Source of the DNA: Chryseobacterium sediminis
GTDB taxonomy: Bacteria > Bacteroidota > Bacteroidia > Flavobacteriales > Weeksellaceae
Assembly (NCBI RefSeq): GCF_008386505.1
Contig: NZ_VUNZ01000001.1
Span: forward strand, 2,039,937-2,103,936
Length of the DNA stretch: 64,000 nucleotides
Direction of reading: 5' to 3'
This document shows, in pieces, positions 18,564 through 26,802 of the stretch. Numbering within the stretch: position 1 is the first letter of the stretch; every line of letters begins with the position of its first letter. A model generated the notes under the pieces. That model saw only the letters and a list, made by a program, of their open reading frames with translations, did no database searches and was not told the DNA's origin. Both the position numbers and the translations under genes were made by a program.

Positions 18564-19775
18564 TTATTTTTTCTTAGACTTTTCTTTCAGTTCTTCTTTG
18601 TCTTTATCAGACGGATTCCAAACTTTCACTTCTGTGTCTTTTGTAATATTTGACCCCGGAAGAACCTGAACGTTGATCCCGTCACTAGCCCCCAATTTCA
18701 AATATACTTTCTTGAATTTCCCATCTTTTTGTTTCACTTCTACGAAAGGAACGTCTTTACCTTGTTTCTTTTCATACTGAACTAAAGATTCATCCAATAA
18801 TAATGCATTTTTCTGAGAACTCAAAACAATTTCACCGTTTGCAGAAAAACCTGCTCTAATATACTCATTATTAGGATTACTTACGTTACCTTCTACCGGA
18901 AATTTGATAGTTCCTGCATTATCCTTTCCTTTAGGTGCAATCATGGTAAGTTTTCCCGGGAACGTTTTATTTTGTAATGCACCGATTACGATGTTCATAT
19001 CCATTCCTTCACTCAGTTTTCCAGCTTGAGCTTCATCAATTTCACCTTTAAAAATTAAGACATTCAGATCTGCTACTGAACAGATTGTAGTTCCGGCGTT
19101 GAAGTTATTGGCTTCAATCACCTGGCTTCCTGCTTTTACAGGAACTTCAAGTACAGTACCTGAAGCTTTGGAACGGATTTCCGTAGTAGCTAAGCCTTGT
19201 CCTTTAAGTTCAGGGGTTGCTCCTGTTTTAGCGATCTGCAATCTTTTTTGAGCGGTATTCAATTGCTGCTGAGCATTTTTCAGAGTCTGCTGCTGAGAAA
19301 ACAACTGTTGCTGGGAGTTCAGGTACTCCTGTTTAGAGGCTACTCCCTGTTTGTACAGTTTATCCTGCATCTCAAACTGCTTCTGCATATTTCCTACATT
19401 CATCTGGGCGTTGCTGATCTGAATCTGTGCATTCTGAACTTCTTGCTGAGCTGCGTTTACTTCAGAGATACTTGGAACAATTTTCACTGTAGCAATCAGC
19501 TGACCTACTTCTACTTTATCTCCTTCTTTTACTAATATTTTTTCTATAATCCCTGCAATATTGGGTTTAATCTCAATTTCTTCTTTGGGAACAATTTTTC
19601 CTGTTGCCATTACTTTATCATCCATATTCTGGATTGTAGGATTACGGGTAAGGAAAGCCTCCCCCTCTTGAGAATTCGATTTAATAAGATAGCCAAGCCC
19701 TGAGAACAATGCCACTGCAAATAAAAGCCCCAACACTATATAAACGGCTTTTTTCCAGGTGAATTTCTTTTTCAT
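18564..19775 (-). CDS. Periplasmic adaptor (HlyD/MacA-like membrane fusion protein)
   Basis: 403 residues: one N-terminal membrane anchor (AVYIVLGLLFAVALFSGLGYL), a lipoyl/barrel-sandwich half (GIIEKILVKEGDKVEVGQLIA), a glutamine-rich coiled-coil hairpin at about 100-185, the second lipoyl half (IRSKASGTVLEVPVKAGSQV), then beta-barrel domains and a lysine-rich tail. In MacAB-type machines this part links the inner-membrane ABC permeases to a TolC-like duct. It is the last gene of the operon ATPase - permease - permease - adaptor. No TolC-family gene is seen nearby. The exported substrate is unknown. Confidence 0.92.
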   Translation of the reverse strand: MKKKFTWKKAVYIVLGLLFAVALFSGLGYLIKSNSQEGEAFLTRNPTIQNMDDKVMATGKIVPKEEIEIKPNIAGIIEKILVKEGDKVEVGQLIATVKIVPSISEVNAAQQEVQNAQIQISNAQMNVGNMQKQFEMQDKLYKQGVASKQEYLNSQQQLFSQQQTLKNAQQQLNTAQKRLQIAKTGATPELKGQGLATTEIRSKASGTVLEVPVKAGSQVIEANNFNAGTTICSVADLNVLIFKGEIDEAQAGKLSEGMDMNIVIGALQNKTFPGKLTMIAPKGKDNAGTIKFPVEGNVSNPNNEYIRAGFSANGEIVLSSQKNALLLDESLVQYEKKQGKDVPFVEVKQKDGKFKKVYLKLGASDGINVQVLPGSNITKDTEVKVWNPSDKDKEELKEKSKKK

Positions 19776-19800
19776 ATGTATAGTTTATTTTTTATTAAAT

Positions 19801-19825
19801 AGATTGAAAAATTTAAAGATTAAAA
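19801..19825. repeat. 25-bp intra-operon repeat, copy 1
   Basis: Identical over 25 bases (AGATTGAAAAATTTAAAGAT plus TAAAA) to 22468-22492. It lies in the 117-base gap between the second permease and the adaptor gene. Confidence 0.85.
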
Positions 19826-19892
19826 GATTGATTCTGTGCATTTATTAACCATTCATCTTTATTTTCAAATTGTTTCATTTTTTAATTAATTA

Positions 19893-21164
19893 TTACTCTG
19901 TTCTTAATGCTTCAATAGGTCTGATTTTCACCGCTCTCTGCGCAGGGATCATCCCGATAATCAATCCTAAAATCACCATCACAGCCATGGCTGCAAATAC
20001 GTTTCCGTAGTTGACCGTTGGATTATAGAAAGGAAATGAATCCTGCCCCTGGGTAACGGCATTGAGAATCATCAACACAAAAATTCCAAACATAAAACCT
20101 AATAATCCCGAAGAGAGGGTAATCACCACACTTTCCAGCAAAATCTGATTTCTTACTTCTGCCGGCTTCGCTCCCAATGCTCTCCTGATCCCTATTTCTT
20201 TGGTTCTTTCTTTTACCGTAATCAAAAGGATATTCGAGATCGCAATTACTCCGGCAAGGATTGTCAGTGTACCTACAATGATAGTCAACAGCTGCATTCC
20301 CGTAAGAAAGCCTGTTAGTTTTTTAAATTCTTTTCCCAGGTTGAAGCTTCCGAAAGCATTGGTATCTTCAGGTGAAACTTTATTTTTTGTCTTCAACTCC
20401 TGCTTTACGTCTTCTTCTACCGAATTCACATTGGCATTAGGTTTACTTACAATCGCAAACATGTCTATCTGATCTCCTGCATTATACATTTTTGTATAGG
20501 TAGAAAGCGGAATGAAAGCTGTTTGGTCATTTTCAAATCCTCCTCCTTTTTTCACCCGGAAAACACCAATTACATTGAAGAATAGTCCTTTAATATTAAT
20601 AGATTTCCCGATTGGGTTTTCTTTTTTCTTGGCATCAAAGAAGTTTTTATAAATCTCTTCTCCGATGACCACTACATTTTTATTCCCGGAAACATCAGCA
20701 TCATTGATATATCGTCCGAAAATCAGTTTCTTTTCTGAAATTTTATTTCCTACAGAATAATCCCCTGTAAGCGAATACGTTCCGTTCTTGCCATTTCTTG
20801 ACATGACTTCTCCAGGTGTTCCGGTAAAGCTTCCTCTTGCGTTTTGCGGTGATATATAATCTATAGCAGTTACTTTTCTTTTCAGCATTTCCATGTCATT
20901 TAAGTTCAGGTGAACTTCTCTTCCTTTAGGAAATCCTTCATATGGAATAGATGTTTTCTGTGCCCACAGAAATATTGAATTGGTAGCAAAACCGGAAAAT
21001 AATTTATCAAAACCATTCTCCATTCCTTTTGCTGCTCCAAGAAGGCTTACATACAAAAACATCCCCCATCCTACGCCAATCATGGTAAGAAATGTTCGGA
21101 GTTTATTATTCCTCAGTGAGTAATAAATCTCCTGCCAAGTGTCTTTTTTAAATATGATATTCAC
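19893..21164 (-). CDS. ABC transporter permease, MacB/FtsX type (second)
   Basis: 423 residues with the MacB layout: an N-terminal membrane helix (TFLTMIGVGWGMFLYVSLLGAA), a large periplasmic MacB_PCD domain (about residues 50-270), and three C-terminal helices of the FtsX domain, with the coupling sequence LLITVKERTKEIGIRRALGAKP and the family ending IPAQRAVKIRPIEALRTE. It lacks its own ATPase domain, which is encoded separately upstream. It is similar to, but clearly diverged from, the neighbouring permease, so the two probably form a heterodimer. Confidence 0.92.
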   Translation of the reverse strand: MNIIFKKDTWQEIYYSLRNNKLRTFLTMIGVGWGMFLYVSLLGAAKGMENGFDKLFSGFATNSIFLWAQKTSIPYEGFPKGREVHLNLNDMEMLKRKVTAIDYISPQNARGSFTGTPGEVMSRNGKNGTYSLTGDYSVGNKISEKKLIFGRYINDADVSGNKNVVVIGEEIYKNFFDAKKKENPIGKSINIKGLFFNVIGVFRVKKGGGFENDQTAFIPLSTYTKMYNAGDQIDMFAIVSKPNANVNSVEEDVKQELKTKNKVSPEDTNAFGSFNLGKEFKKLTGFLTGMQLLTIIVGTLTILAGVIAISNILLITVKERTKEIGIRRALGAKPAEVRNQILLESVVITLSSGLLGFMFGIFVLMILNAVTQGQDSFPFYNPTVNYGNVFAAMAVMVILGLIIGMIPAQRAVKIRPIEALRTE

Positions 21165-21220
21165 CTTGTTGAATTATAAGTTATAAATTATGAATTTACT
21201 TCATTTCTTTTTTACACTAA

Positions 21221-22450
21221 TTACTCTGTTCTCAATGCTTCGATCGGTTTAATTCTTGAAGCTCTGTATGCCGGTACAAATCCTGCAATCAGTCCTGAGA
21301 AAATCAAAGCAATGAATGCCATAATAATGGATCCCCAGCCTACACTTGGATTTTTAATGAAAAACTCTTCAAGACTGTTGCCGATAAGGTTTAGGGTCAA
21401 AACACCTATTCCTACTCCAACAAGTCCGGAAACCACTGTAATCACAACACTTTCCTGAACGATCAATCCTACAATTCCGCTTGGCTTTGCTCCAATGGCT
21501 TTTCGTACTCCTATTTCTTTGGTTCTTTCTTTCACGATATAAACCATGATATTACTGATCCCGATAATTCCAGCAAGCAGCGTCCCAAGACCAATAAATC
21601 CAACAATCGCCGTAAGAACTGCCATAAACATAAATGTATCATTCATGTTTTTCGCATTGTTCCAGACACGCACTCCGTTTTCATCATCAGGAGAAACACT
21701 TTTTCTCGCTTTTAATTTATCTTTAAGCTCATCACCATACTTAATGGCCTGGTCCGGAGTCAGTTTATCATTGTATGTAATATAGGCAATGTTTACAGTA
21801 TCAGACCCTTTCTTCATCTGTTGTAAAGTGGTAATCGGAACGGTAATATGTCTTTCATCTCTATCTCCTCCATCATCTGAAAAAACACCAATCACCTTAT
21901 ACATCGTTCCATTAATATCAAGTTCTTTTCCTATCGGGCTTCCATTTTTGATCAAATCCCTCTGAACCATTCTTCCAATAACAGCAACATTTAATTTTCT
22001 TTCCAAATCCATATCTGTCAGATACCTGCCATCAATAATTTTTCTATTTTCAATGACTTGCTCCCCTGGCTCGGCTCCATTAATCTGATAAAGACCACTT
22101 TCTTTTCCATATTTCACCATTAAACTGGCACTATATCTTGGACTGGAGGGTCCGGCTTTTTTCTTATCTGCATTAATTAAAAAGTCATAGTCTGAGTTAT
22201 TCATGGTTATATTTCGATCAGACTGAAGGCCTTTATAAGCAACAGAGGCTTTTCCTGTAGAAAAAATAATAAGATTTTTAGCATCTCCCGCAAACCCTTC
22301 AGAGAATGCATTCTGAAGTCCTTTTCCAATTCCAAAAAGCACAATGAAAATAAACAGTCCCAAAGCTACCGTAAACCCTGAAAGCACCGTCCGAAGTACA
22401 TTACTCCGGATAGAACTGAATATTTCCTGCCAACGATCTAGGTCAAACAT
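21221..22450 (-). CDS. ABC transporter permease, MacB/FtsX type (first)
   Basis: 409 residues with the same order of parts as its neighbour: N-terminal helix (TVLSGFTVALGLFIFIVLFGIG), periplasmic MacB_PCD domain, then three helices with MVYIVKERTKEIGVRKAIGAKPSG and the final VPAYRASRIKPIEALRTE. The gene pair arose by duplication and diverged. Gaps are 91 bases to the ATPase gene and 56 bases to the second permease. Systems of this type work in mechanotransmission-style export of peptides, lipoproteins or drugs; no substrate can be inferred. Confidence 0.92.
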   Translation of the reverse strand: MFDLDRWQEIFSSIRSNVLRTVLSGFTVALGLFIFIVLFGIGKGLQNAFSEGFAGDAKNLIIFSTGKASVAYKGLQSDRNITMNNSDYDFLINADKKKAGPSSPRYSASLMVKYGKESGLYQINGAEPGEQVIENRKIIDGRYLTDMDLERKLNVAVIGRMVQRDLIKNGSPIGKELDINGTMYKVIGVFSDDGGDRDERHITVPITTLQQMKKGSDTVNIAYITYNDKLTPDQAIKYGDELKDKLKARKSVSPDDENGVRVWNNAKNMNDTFMFMAVLTAIVGFIGLGTLLAGIIGISNIMVYIVKERTKEIGVRKAIGAKPSGIVGLIVQESVVITVVSGLVGVGIGVLTLNLIGNSLEEFFIKNPSVGWGSIIMAFIALIFSGLIAGFVPAYRASRIKPIEALRTE

Positions 22451-22467
22451 ATTTTATTGGTATTAAA

Positions 22468-22492
22468 AGATTGAAAAATTTAAAGATTAAAA
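22468..22492. repeat. 25-bp intra-operon repeat, copy 2
   Basis: Identical to 19801-19825, in the gap between the ATPase and the first permease. Nearby TTTTCAAATT (22507-22516) can pair with the TTGAAAAATTT part of the repeat with one bulge, so a weak stem-loop is possible. A further TTTTCAAA-type tandem motif follows at 22523-22541. Confidence 0.8.
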
Positions 22493-22541
22493 ATAGAACC
22501 GCTAAATTTTCAAATTATCTCGTTTTCAAATTTTCAAATTT

Positions 22542-23231
22542 CTAAAGCACAATTTGCTTAATAAACTCATCACTTTCAATAATCCCGTCCTTCAGTACTA
22601 CATTTCTTTTGGTCTGTGCAGCAACATCCGGTTCGTGGGTTACAACGATGATTGTTTTTCCTTCATTGTTGATGTCCTGAAGAAGTTTCATAATATCATG
22701 AGTGGTTTTAGAGTCCAATGCTCCGGTAGGTTCATCAGCCAAAACAACTTTTGGATTTGTTATCAATGCTCTTGCAATGGCAACTCTTTGCTTTTGTCCT
22801 CCGGAAAGTTCACTCGGAAGGTGGTTAGCCCATTGTGCCAGTCCTACTTTTTCCAGATATTCCATAGCTTTCTGGTTACGCTCTTTTCTCGGTACATTCT
22901 GGTAGTACAGAGGAAGTGCTACGTTTTCCAAAGCTGTTTTATAATTGATAAGATTAAAAGACTGAAAAATAAATCCCAAAAACTTACTTCTGTATTCTGC
23001 AGCTTTTACTTCTGATAAATGTTCAATAGGAACTCCATCCAATTCATAGGTTCCCGAATCTTTTTCATCCAGAATCCCAATAATATTAAGAAGTGTAGAT
23101 TTTCCGGAACCGGAACTTCCCATAATAGAAACAAACTCGCCCTCAGAAATATTCAGATTAATTCCTTTGAGAACATGAAGTTTGCTTTTCCCTGTATCGT
23201 ATGACTTATTTAAATCCTGAATTACTAACAT
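22542..23231 (-). CDS. ABC transporter ATP-binding protein (MacB/LolD type)
   Basis: 229 residues with Walker A GSSGSGKSTLLN (about 38-49), Q-loop IFQSFNLINY, signature LSGGQKQRVAIARAL, Walker B VVLADEPTGALDS and the switch histidine in IIVVTHEPDVA. The LDEKDSGTYELDG insertion is typical for LolD/MacB/FtsE ATPases. It is the first gene of the exporter operon and powers the two permeases. It is soluble, at the inner face of the membrane. Confidence 0.95.
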   Translation of the reverse strand: MLVIQDLNKSYDTGKSKLHVLKGINLNISEGEFVSIMGSSGSGKSTLLNIIGILDEKDSGTYELDGVPIEHLSEVKAAEYRSKFLGFIFQSFNLINYKTALENVALPLYYQNVPRKERNQKAMEYLEKVGLAQWANHLPSELSGGQKQRVAIARALITNPKVVLADEPTGALDSKTTHDIMKLLQDINNEGKTIIVVTHEPDVAAQTKRNVVLKDGIIESDEFIKQIVL

Positions 23232-23655
23232 TAAGTGATGTATGTTTTATACCCAATAAGTAGATGATATTTTCAAATTGTTACAAGAATAAAAATTTAT
23301 TCAAATATTTTTTTGTTTAATGCTTTAAACCTTTATTAGTAATACTTTATATATTTTTGTTTAACTGTAACTTTAGATTTCCATGTATTTACCCTCAAGA
23401 TAGTGGTCTAGCCTATTATTCTAGCCAGTTTCATGTAAATGTGGAAAACTTTTCCAGCTAAAAGTCAGCCGATTAGTATTTACCCCTTTCAAAATCAGTT
23501 CTTTTTTTCGAACTTTGCTATTAGTTCTTTACAAGAAATATGGTTTTGCGAAAGTGAATAACTTTATTTTACAACACGCAGACAAACAAAAAGTTAAGTA
23601 TTTCCGGAACGTTATCCACAGAGATCTAAATTATTTAATTATAAAGATATTTAAT
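23232..23655. other. Divergent intergenic region between ABC exporter operon and nrdB
   Basis: These 424 bases separate the divergent operons. They contain TATTTTTG at 23352-23359 (plus), a possible -7 box without a good -33, and a perfect DnaA-box match at 23612-23620. The reading frame of nrdB stays open upstream to 23515, but that part looks non-coding. Confidence 0.5.
23612..23620 (+). promoter_or_regulatory. DnaA-box match upstream of nrdB
   Basis: TTATCCACA is a perfect match to the bacterial DnaA box. It ends 35 bases before the nrdB ATG. A single 9-mer can occur by chance, so binding is unproven; DnaA control of nrd genes is known in E. coli. Confidence 0.35.
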
Positions 23656-24630
23656 ATGGGAATTTTTGATAAAAGAGTAAGCTATAAGCCATTTGAATAC
23701 CCTGAAGTTCTACAATTTGTAGAGGCAATCAACAAATCGTTCTGGGTGCATTCGGAAGTGGACTTTACTGCAGATGTTCAGGATTTTCATTCGCAGTTGG
23801 AACCACATGAAAAGCACGCTGTGAAAAATGCGCTGTTAGCCATTGCACAGATCGAGGTGTCTGTAAAGACATTCTGGGGAAATTTATACAACCACCTTCC
23901 AAAGCCGGAATTCAATGGATTAGGATCTACTTTTGCAGAATGCGAGTTTCGTCATTCTGAAGCATATTCCCGTTTATTAGAGGTATTAGGATATAATGAT
24001 GAATTCCTTAACGTTATTGAAATTCCTGCTGTAAAAGGAAGAATCGAGTTTTTAGGAAATGCTTTAAAGCATGCTAACTCTGCTACTCCTAAAGAATATG
24101 TTTCTGCTTTATTGTTATTCAGTATTTTAGTGGAAAATGTTTCTCTTTTCTCGCAGTTTGCCATCATTCTTTCTTTCACAAGATTCAAAGGATTCATGAA
24201 AAATGTTTCCAATATTATCGCATGGACTTCAGTAGATGAGCAAATTCACGCCAATGCAGGAATCTATCTGATCAACAAAATCCGTGAAGAACAGCCTGAC
24301 TTATTAACAGACAGCGATATTGAAGATATCTACACTTTGGTTGACGAGTCTATCGCAAGAGAAGGTGATATCCTTAGCTGGATTTTTGAATTGGGAGAAA
24401 TCGACAACGTTTCTAAAGAAGACCTGTTAAACTTCATGAAATACCGTGTGGATGACAGTTTGAAGAAAATCAACATGAAAACAAAATACAACATCACTCC
24501 GGAACAATACAAACCAATGGTATGGTTCGAGGAGGAAGTTTTTGCGAATTCATTAGATGATTTCTTTGCAAAAAGACCTGTAGACTATACGAAGCACGAT
24601 AAGAGTATTACAGCAAACGATTTGTTTTAA
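23656..24630 (+). CDS. nrdB: Ribonucleotide reductase small (beta) subunit, class Id-like
   Basis: 324 residues from the ATG at 23656 (MGIFDKRVSYKPFEYPEV); the frame is open further upstream, but homologues start here. Metal ligands of the ferritin-like R2 fold are present: E67 (AIAQIE), E97 and H100 (ECEFRH), E160 (LVENVS), E195 and H198 (VDEQIH). Y104 takes the place of the radical tyrosine. A glutamate as first ligand and this numbering fit what I remember of the Flavobacterium johnsoniae class Id protein, which uses a manganese pair activated by superoxide. The subunit starts the radical for NrdA, encoded two genes downstream. No ATP-cone is present at the N-terminus. Confidence 0.95.
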   Translation: MGIFDKRVSYKPFEYPEVLQFVEAINKSFWVHSEVDFTADVQDFHSQLEPHEKHAVKNALLAIAQIEVSVKTFWGNLYNHLPKPEFNGLGSTFAECEFRHSEAYSRLLEVLGYNDEFLNVIEIPAVKGRIEFLGNALKHANSATPKEYVSALLLFSILVENVSLFSQFAIILSFTRFKGFMKNVSNIIAWTSVDEQIHANAGIYLINKIREEQPDLLTDSDIEDIYTLVDESIAREGDILSWIFELGEIDNVSKEDLLNFMKYRVDDSLKKINMKTKYNITPEQYKPMVWFEEEVFANSLDDFFAKRPVDYTKHDKSITANDLF

Positions 24631-24633
24631 TAC

Positions 24634-24656
24634 CGGGGCGCGAGCGAAGCGAGCGT
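24634..24656. repeat. GC-rich patch after nrdB
   Basis: A 23-base GC-rich stretch (GCGCGAGCGAAGCGAGCG core) directly after the nrdB stop. It contains the direct repeat GCGAGC-GAA-GCGAGC and stands out from AT-rich surroundings. It does not form a good hairpin. It could be a copy of a dispersed REP-like element. Confidence 0.4.
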
Positions 24657-24739
24657 CAAAGCAGTCAGTATTAGGATATATTCCTTTCTGATTAATTTAA
24701 CGGAATTTAGTTCATAATAAAAGCACAAATACAGAAGAG

Positions 24740-25030
24740 ATGATCAATGTAATAGTAAGCTATACGGTAAACCCGGAATTTGTTCCAAACAATAAAACCA
24801 ATATCCAAAAGTTTCTGGAAGATTTCAAGAATTTAGATTCTTCCACCTTTGAATATAAAGTTTTTGTAAAGGAAGACGGTGTTACTTTTGTACATTATTC
24901 AAACTACATCAATGAAGAAGTTCAGCATGAAGTTTTGAATGTTCCGTCTTTTAAAGAATTTCAGAGATTAAGAGACGAAAGCGGGCTGAACGGTTCCCAC
25001 AAAGTAGAAATTTTACAATCACTAATATAA
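24740..25030 (+). CDS. Small conserved-looking protein, possible ABM-like alpha/beta barrel, in the RNR operon
   Basis: 96 residues, no signal peptide. The pattern VIVSYTVNPEFV - helix - YKVFVKEDGVTFVHYSNY - VPSFKEFQRLRD - KVEILQ is beta-alpha-beta-beta-alpha-beta, as in dimeric ferredoxin-like (antibiotic-biosynthesis-monooxygenase type) proteins. I recognise the shape but no proven function. The ATG follows AGAAGAG by a few bases. It lies 109 bases after nrdB and 54 before nrdA on the same strand, so it is probably co-transcribed with the reductase. An accessory role in cofactor assembly is possible but only inferred. Confidence 0.75.
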   Translation: MINVIVSYTVNPEFVPNNKTNIQKFLEDFKNLDSSTFEYKVFVKEDGVTFVHYSNYINEEVQHEVLNVPSFKEFQRLRDESGLNGSHKVEILQSLI

Positions 25031-25037
25031 AAAACAA

Positions 25038-25068
25038 AATTCCGGAGTGATTCTCTCATTCCGGAATT
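25038..25068 (+). promoter_or_regulatory. 13-bp hairpin between the small gene and nrdA
   Basis: AATTCCGGAGTGA (25038-25050) pairs with TCATTCCGGAATT (25056-25068) with a single G-U pair and a 5-base loop. No T-run follows, so it does not look like a simple terminator. It may act as an RNA-stability, processing or attenuation element within the operon. Confidence 0.7.
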
Positions 25069-25084
25069 CGAAAATATAACATCT

Positions 25085-26743
25085 ATGGAAGAGCAAAATT
25101 CAAATATATGGTGGCTCAATGAAGAGTCTGAGCAGATGCTGAACAGAGGATATCTGTTGAAAGGTGAAACGGTAGACGGAGCTATCGACAGAATTACCAC
25201 TGCTGCTGCAAAAAGGTTATACAAACCTGAACTTCAACCGGCATTCAAAGAAATGATCACAAAAGGATGGATCAGTTTCTCTTCTCCTGTATGGGCAAAT
25301 ATGGGAACAGAAAGAGGTCTTCCTATCTCATGTTTCAACACTCACATTCCGGACAGCATTGAAGGGATTACTCACAAAATGGGTGAAGTAATTATGCAGA
25401 CTAAAATTGGAGGTGGTACTTCAGGATATTTTGGAGAATTGAGAAACAGAGGAACAGCCGTAACTGATAACGGAAAGTCTTCAGGAGCAGTTTCATTCAT
25501 GAAGCTTTTTGATACTGCTATGGATGTAGTTTCTCAGGGAGGTGTAAGAAGAGGTGCTTTTGCTGCTTACTTAGATATTGACCACGGAGATATTGAAGAA
25601 TTTTTATCTATTAAAGATATCGGTAGCCCTATTCAGAACCTGTTTACCGGAGTATGTGTACCAGATTACTGGATGCAGGATATGATAGACGGTGATATGG
25701 AGAAACGTAAAGTTTGGGCAAGAGTACTGGAAAGCCGCCAGCAAAAAGGTCTTCCTTATATTTTCTTCACAGACAACGTGAACAGAAATAAGCCTCAGGT
25801 TTATAAAGATTTAGGAATGACGGTGAATGCAAGTAACCTTTGTTCTGAAATCATGCTTCCATCTACTATGGAAGAGTCTTTCATCTGTTGCCTGTCTTCT
25901 ATGAACCTTGAACTGTATGATGAGTGGAAAGATACAGATGCTGTGAAATTAGCAGTATACTTCCTGGATGCAGTTCTATCTGAATTTATTGATAAAACTG
26001 AGGGTAACTATTACTTACAGGGTGCAAGAAACTTTGCGATGCGTCACAGGGCTCTTGGATTAGGAGTTTTAGGATACCATTCTTATTTACAGAAAAATAT
26101 GATTCCGTTTGAAAGTTTTGAAGCGACTCAGTTCAACGCAAGAGCATTCAGACATATTAAAGATCAGGCTGAGCAGGCTTCAAGAGAGCTTGCCAACATC
26201 TATGGAGAACCGGAAGTATTGAAAGGATACGGATTAAGAAATACCACAACAATGGCTATTGCTCCTACCACTTCAAGTTCTGCCATCTTAGGACAGACTT
26301 CTCCGGGAATCGAGCCTTTCTCTTCAAACTATTATAAAGCAGGTCTTGCTAAAGGAAACTTTATGCGTAAGAATAAATACCTTGCCAAATTATTGAAAGA
26401 AAAAGGACTGGATAACGAAGAAACATGGAGAACAATCATGTTGAACCACGGATCTGTACAGCATCTGAATGAGCTTACTCCTGAAGAAAAGGCAGTATTC
26501 AAAACATTCAAAGAAATCTCTCCGATGGAGATTATTTCTCAGGCGGCACAGAGACAGCAATATATTGACCAGGCACAATCACTGAATCTTCAGATTCCTT
26601 CTACAATGCCTGTAAAAGATGTAAACTATCTTTATATTGAAGCTTGGAAAAAAGGAGTAAAAACACTTTACTACCAAAGAAGCTCATCTGTTTCAAAAGA
26701 AATGATGGTTAATTTCGTGTCATGTTCAAGCTGTGAAGCATAA
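25085..26743 (+). CDS. nrdA: Ribonucleotide reductase large (alpha) subunit, class I without ATP-cone
   Basis: 552 residues, short for the family because the N-terminal ATP-cone (about 90 residues) is missing; the protein begins directly with WWLNEESEQMLNRGYL. Catalytic parts are present: the first redox cysteine in ISCFNTHIP (near 82), the active-site N-x-C-x-E in NASNLCSEIMLP (near 252), the second redox cysteine region FICCLSS, the radical-transfer tyrosine pair in LYYQRSSSV, and a C-terminal CSSCEA for reduction by thioredoxin/glutaredoxin. It reduces ribonucleoside diphosphates using the radical from NrdB. Overall dATP shut-down by a cone is not possible in this subunit. Confidence 0.96.
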   Translation: MEEQNSNIWWLNEESEQMLNRGYLLKGETVDGAIDRITTAAAKRLYKPELQPAFKEMITKGWISFSSPVWANMGTERGLPISCFNTHIPDSIEGITHKMGEVIMQTKIGGGTSGYFGELRNRGTAVTDNGKSSGAVSFMKLFDTAMDVVSQGGVRRGAFAAYLDIDHGDIEEFLSIKDIGSPIQNLFTGVCVPDYWMQDMIDGDMEKRKVWARVLESRQQKGLPYIFFTDNVNRNKPQVYKDLGMTVNASNLCSEIMLPSTMEESFICCLSSMNLELYDEWKDTDAVKLAVYFLDAVLSEFIDKTEGNYYLQGARNFAMRHRALGLGVLGYHSYLQKNMIPFESFEATQFNARAFRHIKDQAEQASRELANIYGEPEVLKGYGLRNTTTMAIAPTTSSSAILGQTSPGIEPFSSNYYKAGLAKGNFMRKNKYLAKLLKEKGLDNEETWRTIMLNHGSVQHLNELTPEEKAVFKTFKEISPMEIISQAAQRQQYIDQAQSLNLQIPSTMPVKDVNYLYIEAWKKGVKTLYYQRSSSVSKEMMVNFVSCSSCEA

Positions 26744-26770
26744 GATCAAGTAATAAACACGCTATATTTA

Positions 26771-26802
26771 AAAAAGCACACTTTTTAGTGTGCTTTTTTT
26801 AT
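26771..26802 (+). terminator. Terminator of the nrd operon
   Basis: AAAAAGCACACT and AGTGTGCTTTTT form a 12-bp stem with a 4-base loop followed by further T. It lies about 30 bases after the nrdA stop. Confidence 0.9.

Noticed and set aside
23515..23655. N-terminal extension of NrdB by 47 residues
   Set aside because: The extra residues do not look like an ATP-cone or other domain, and the ATG at 23656 matches the family start and ligand numbering.
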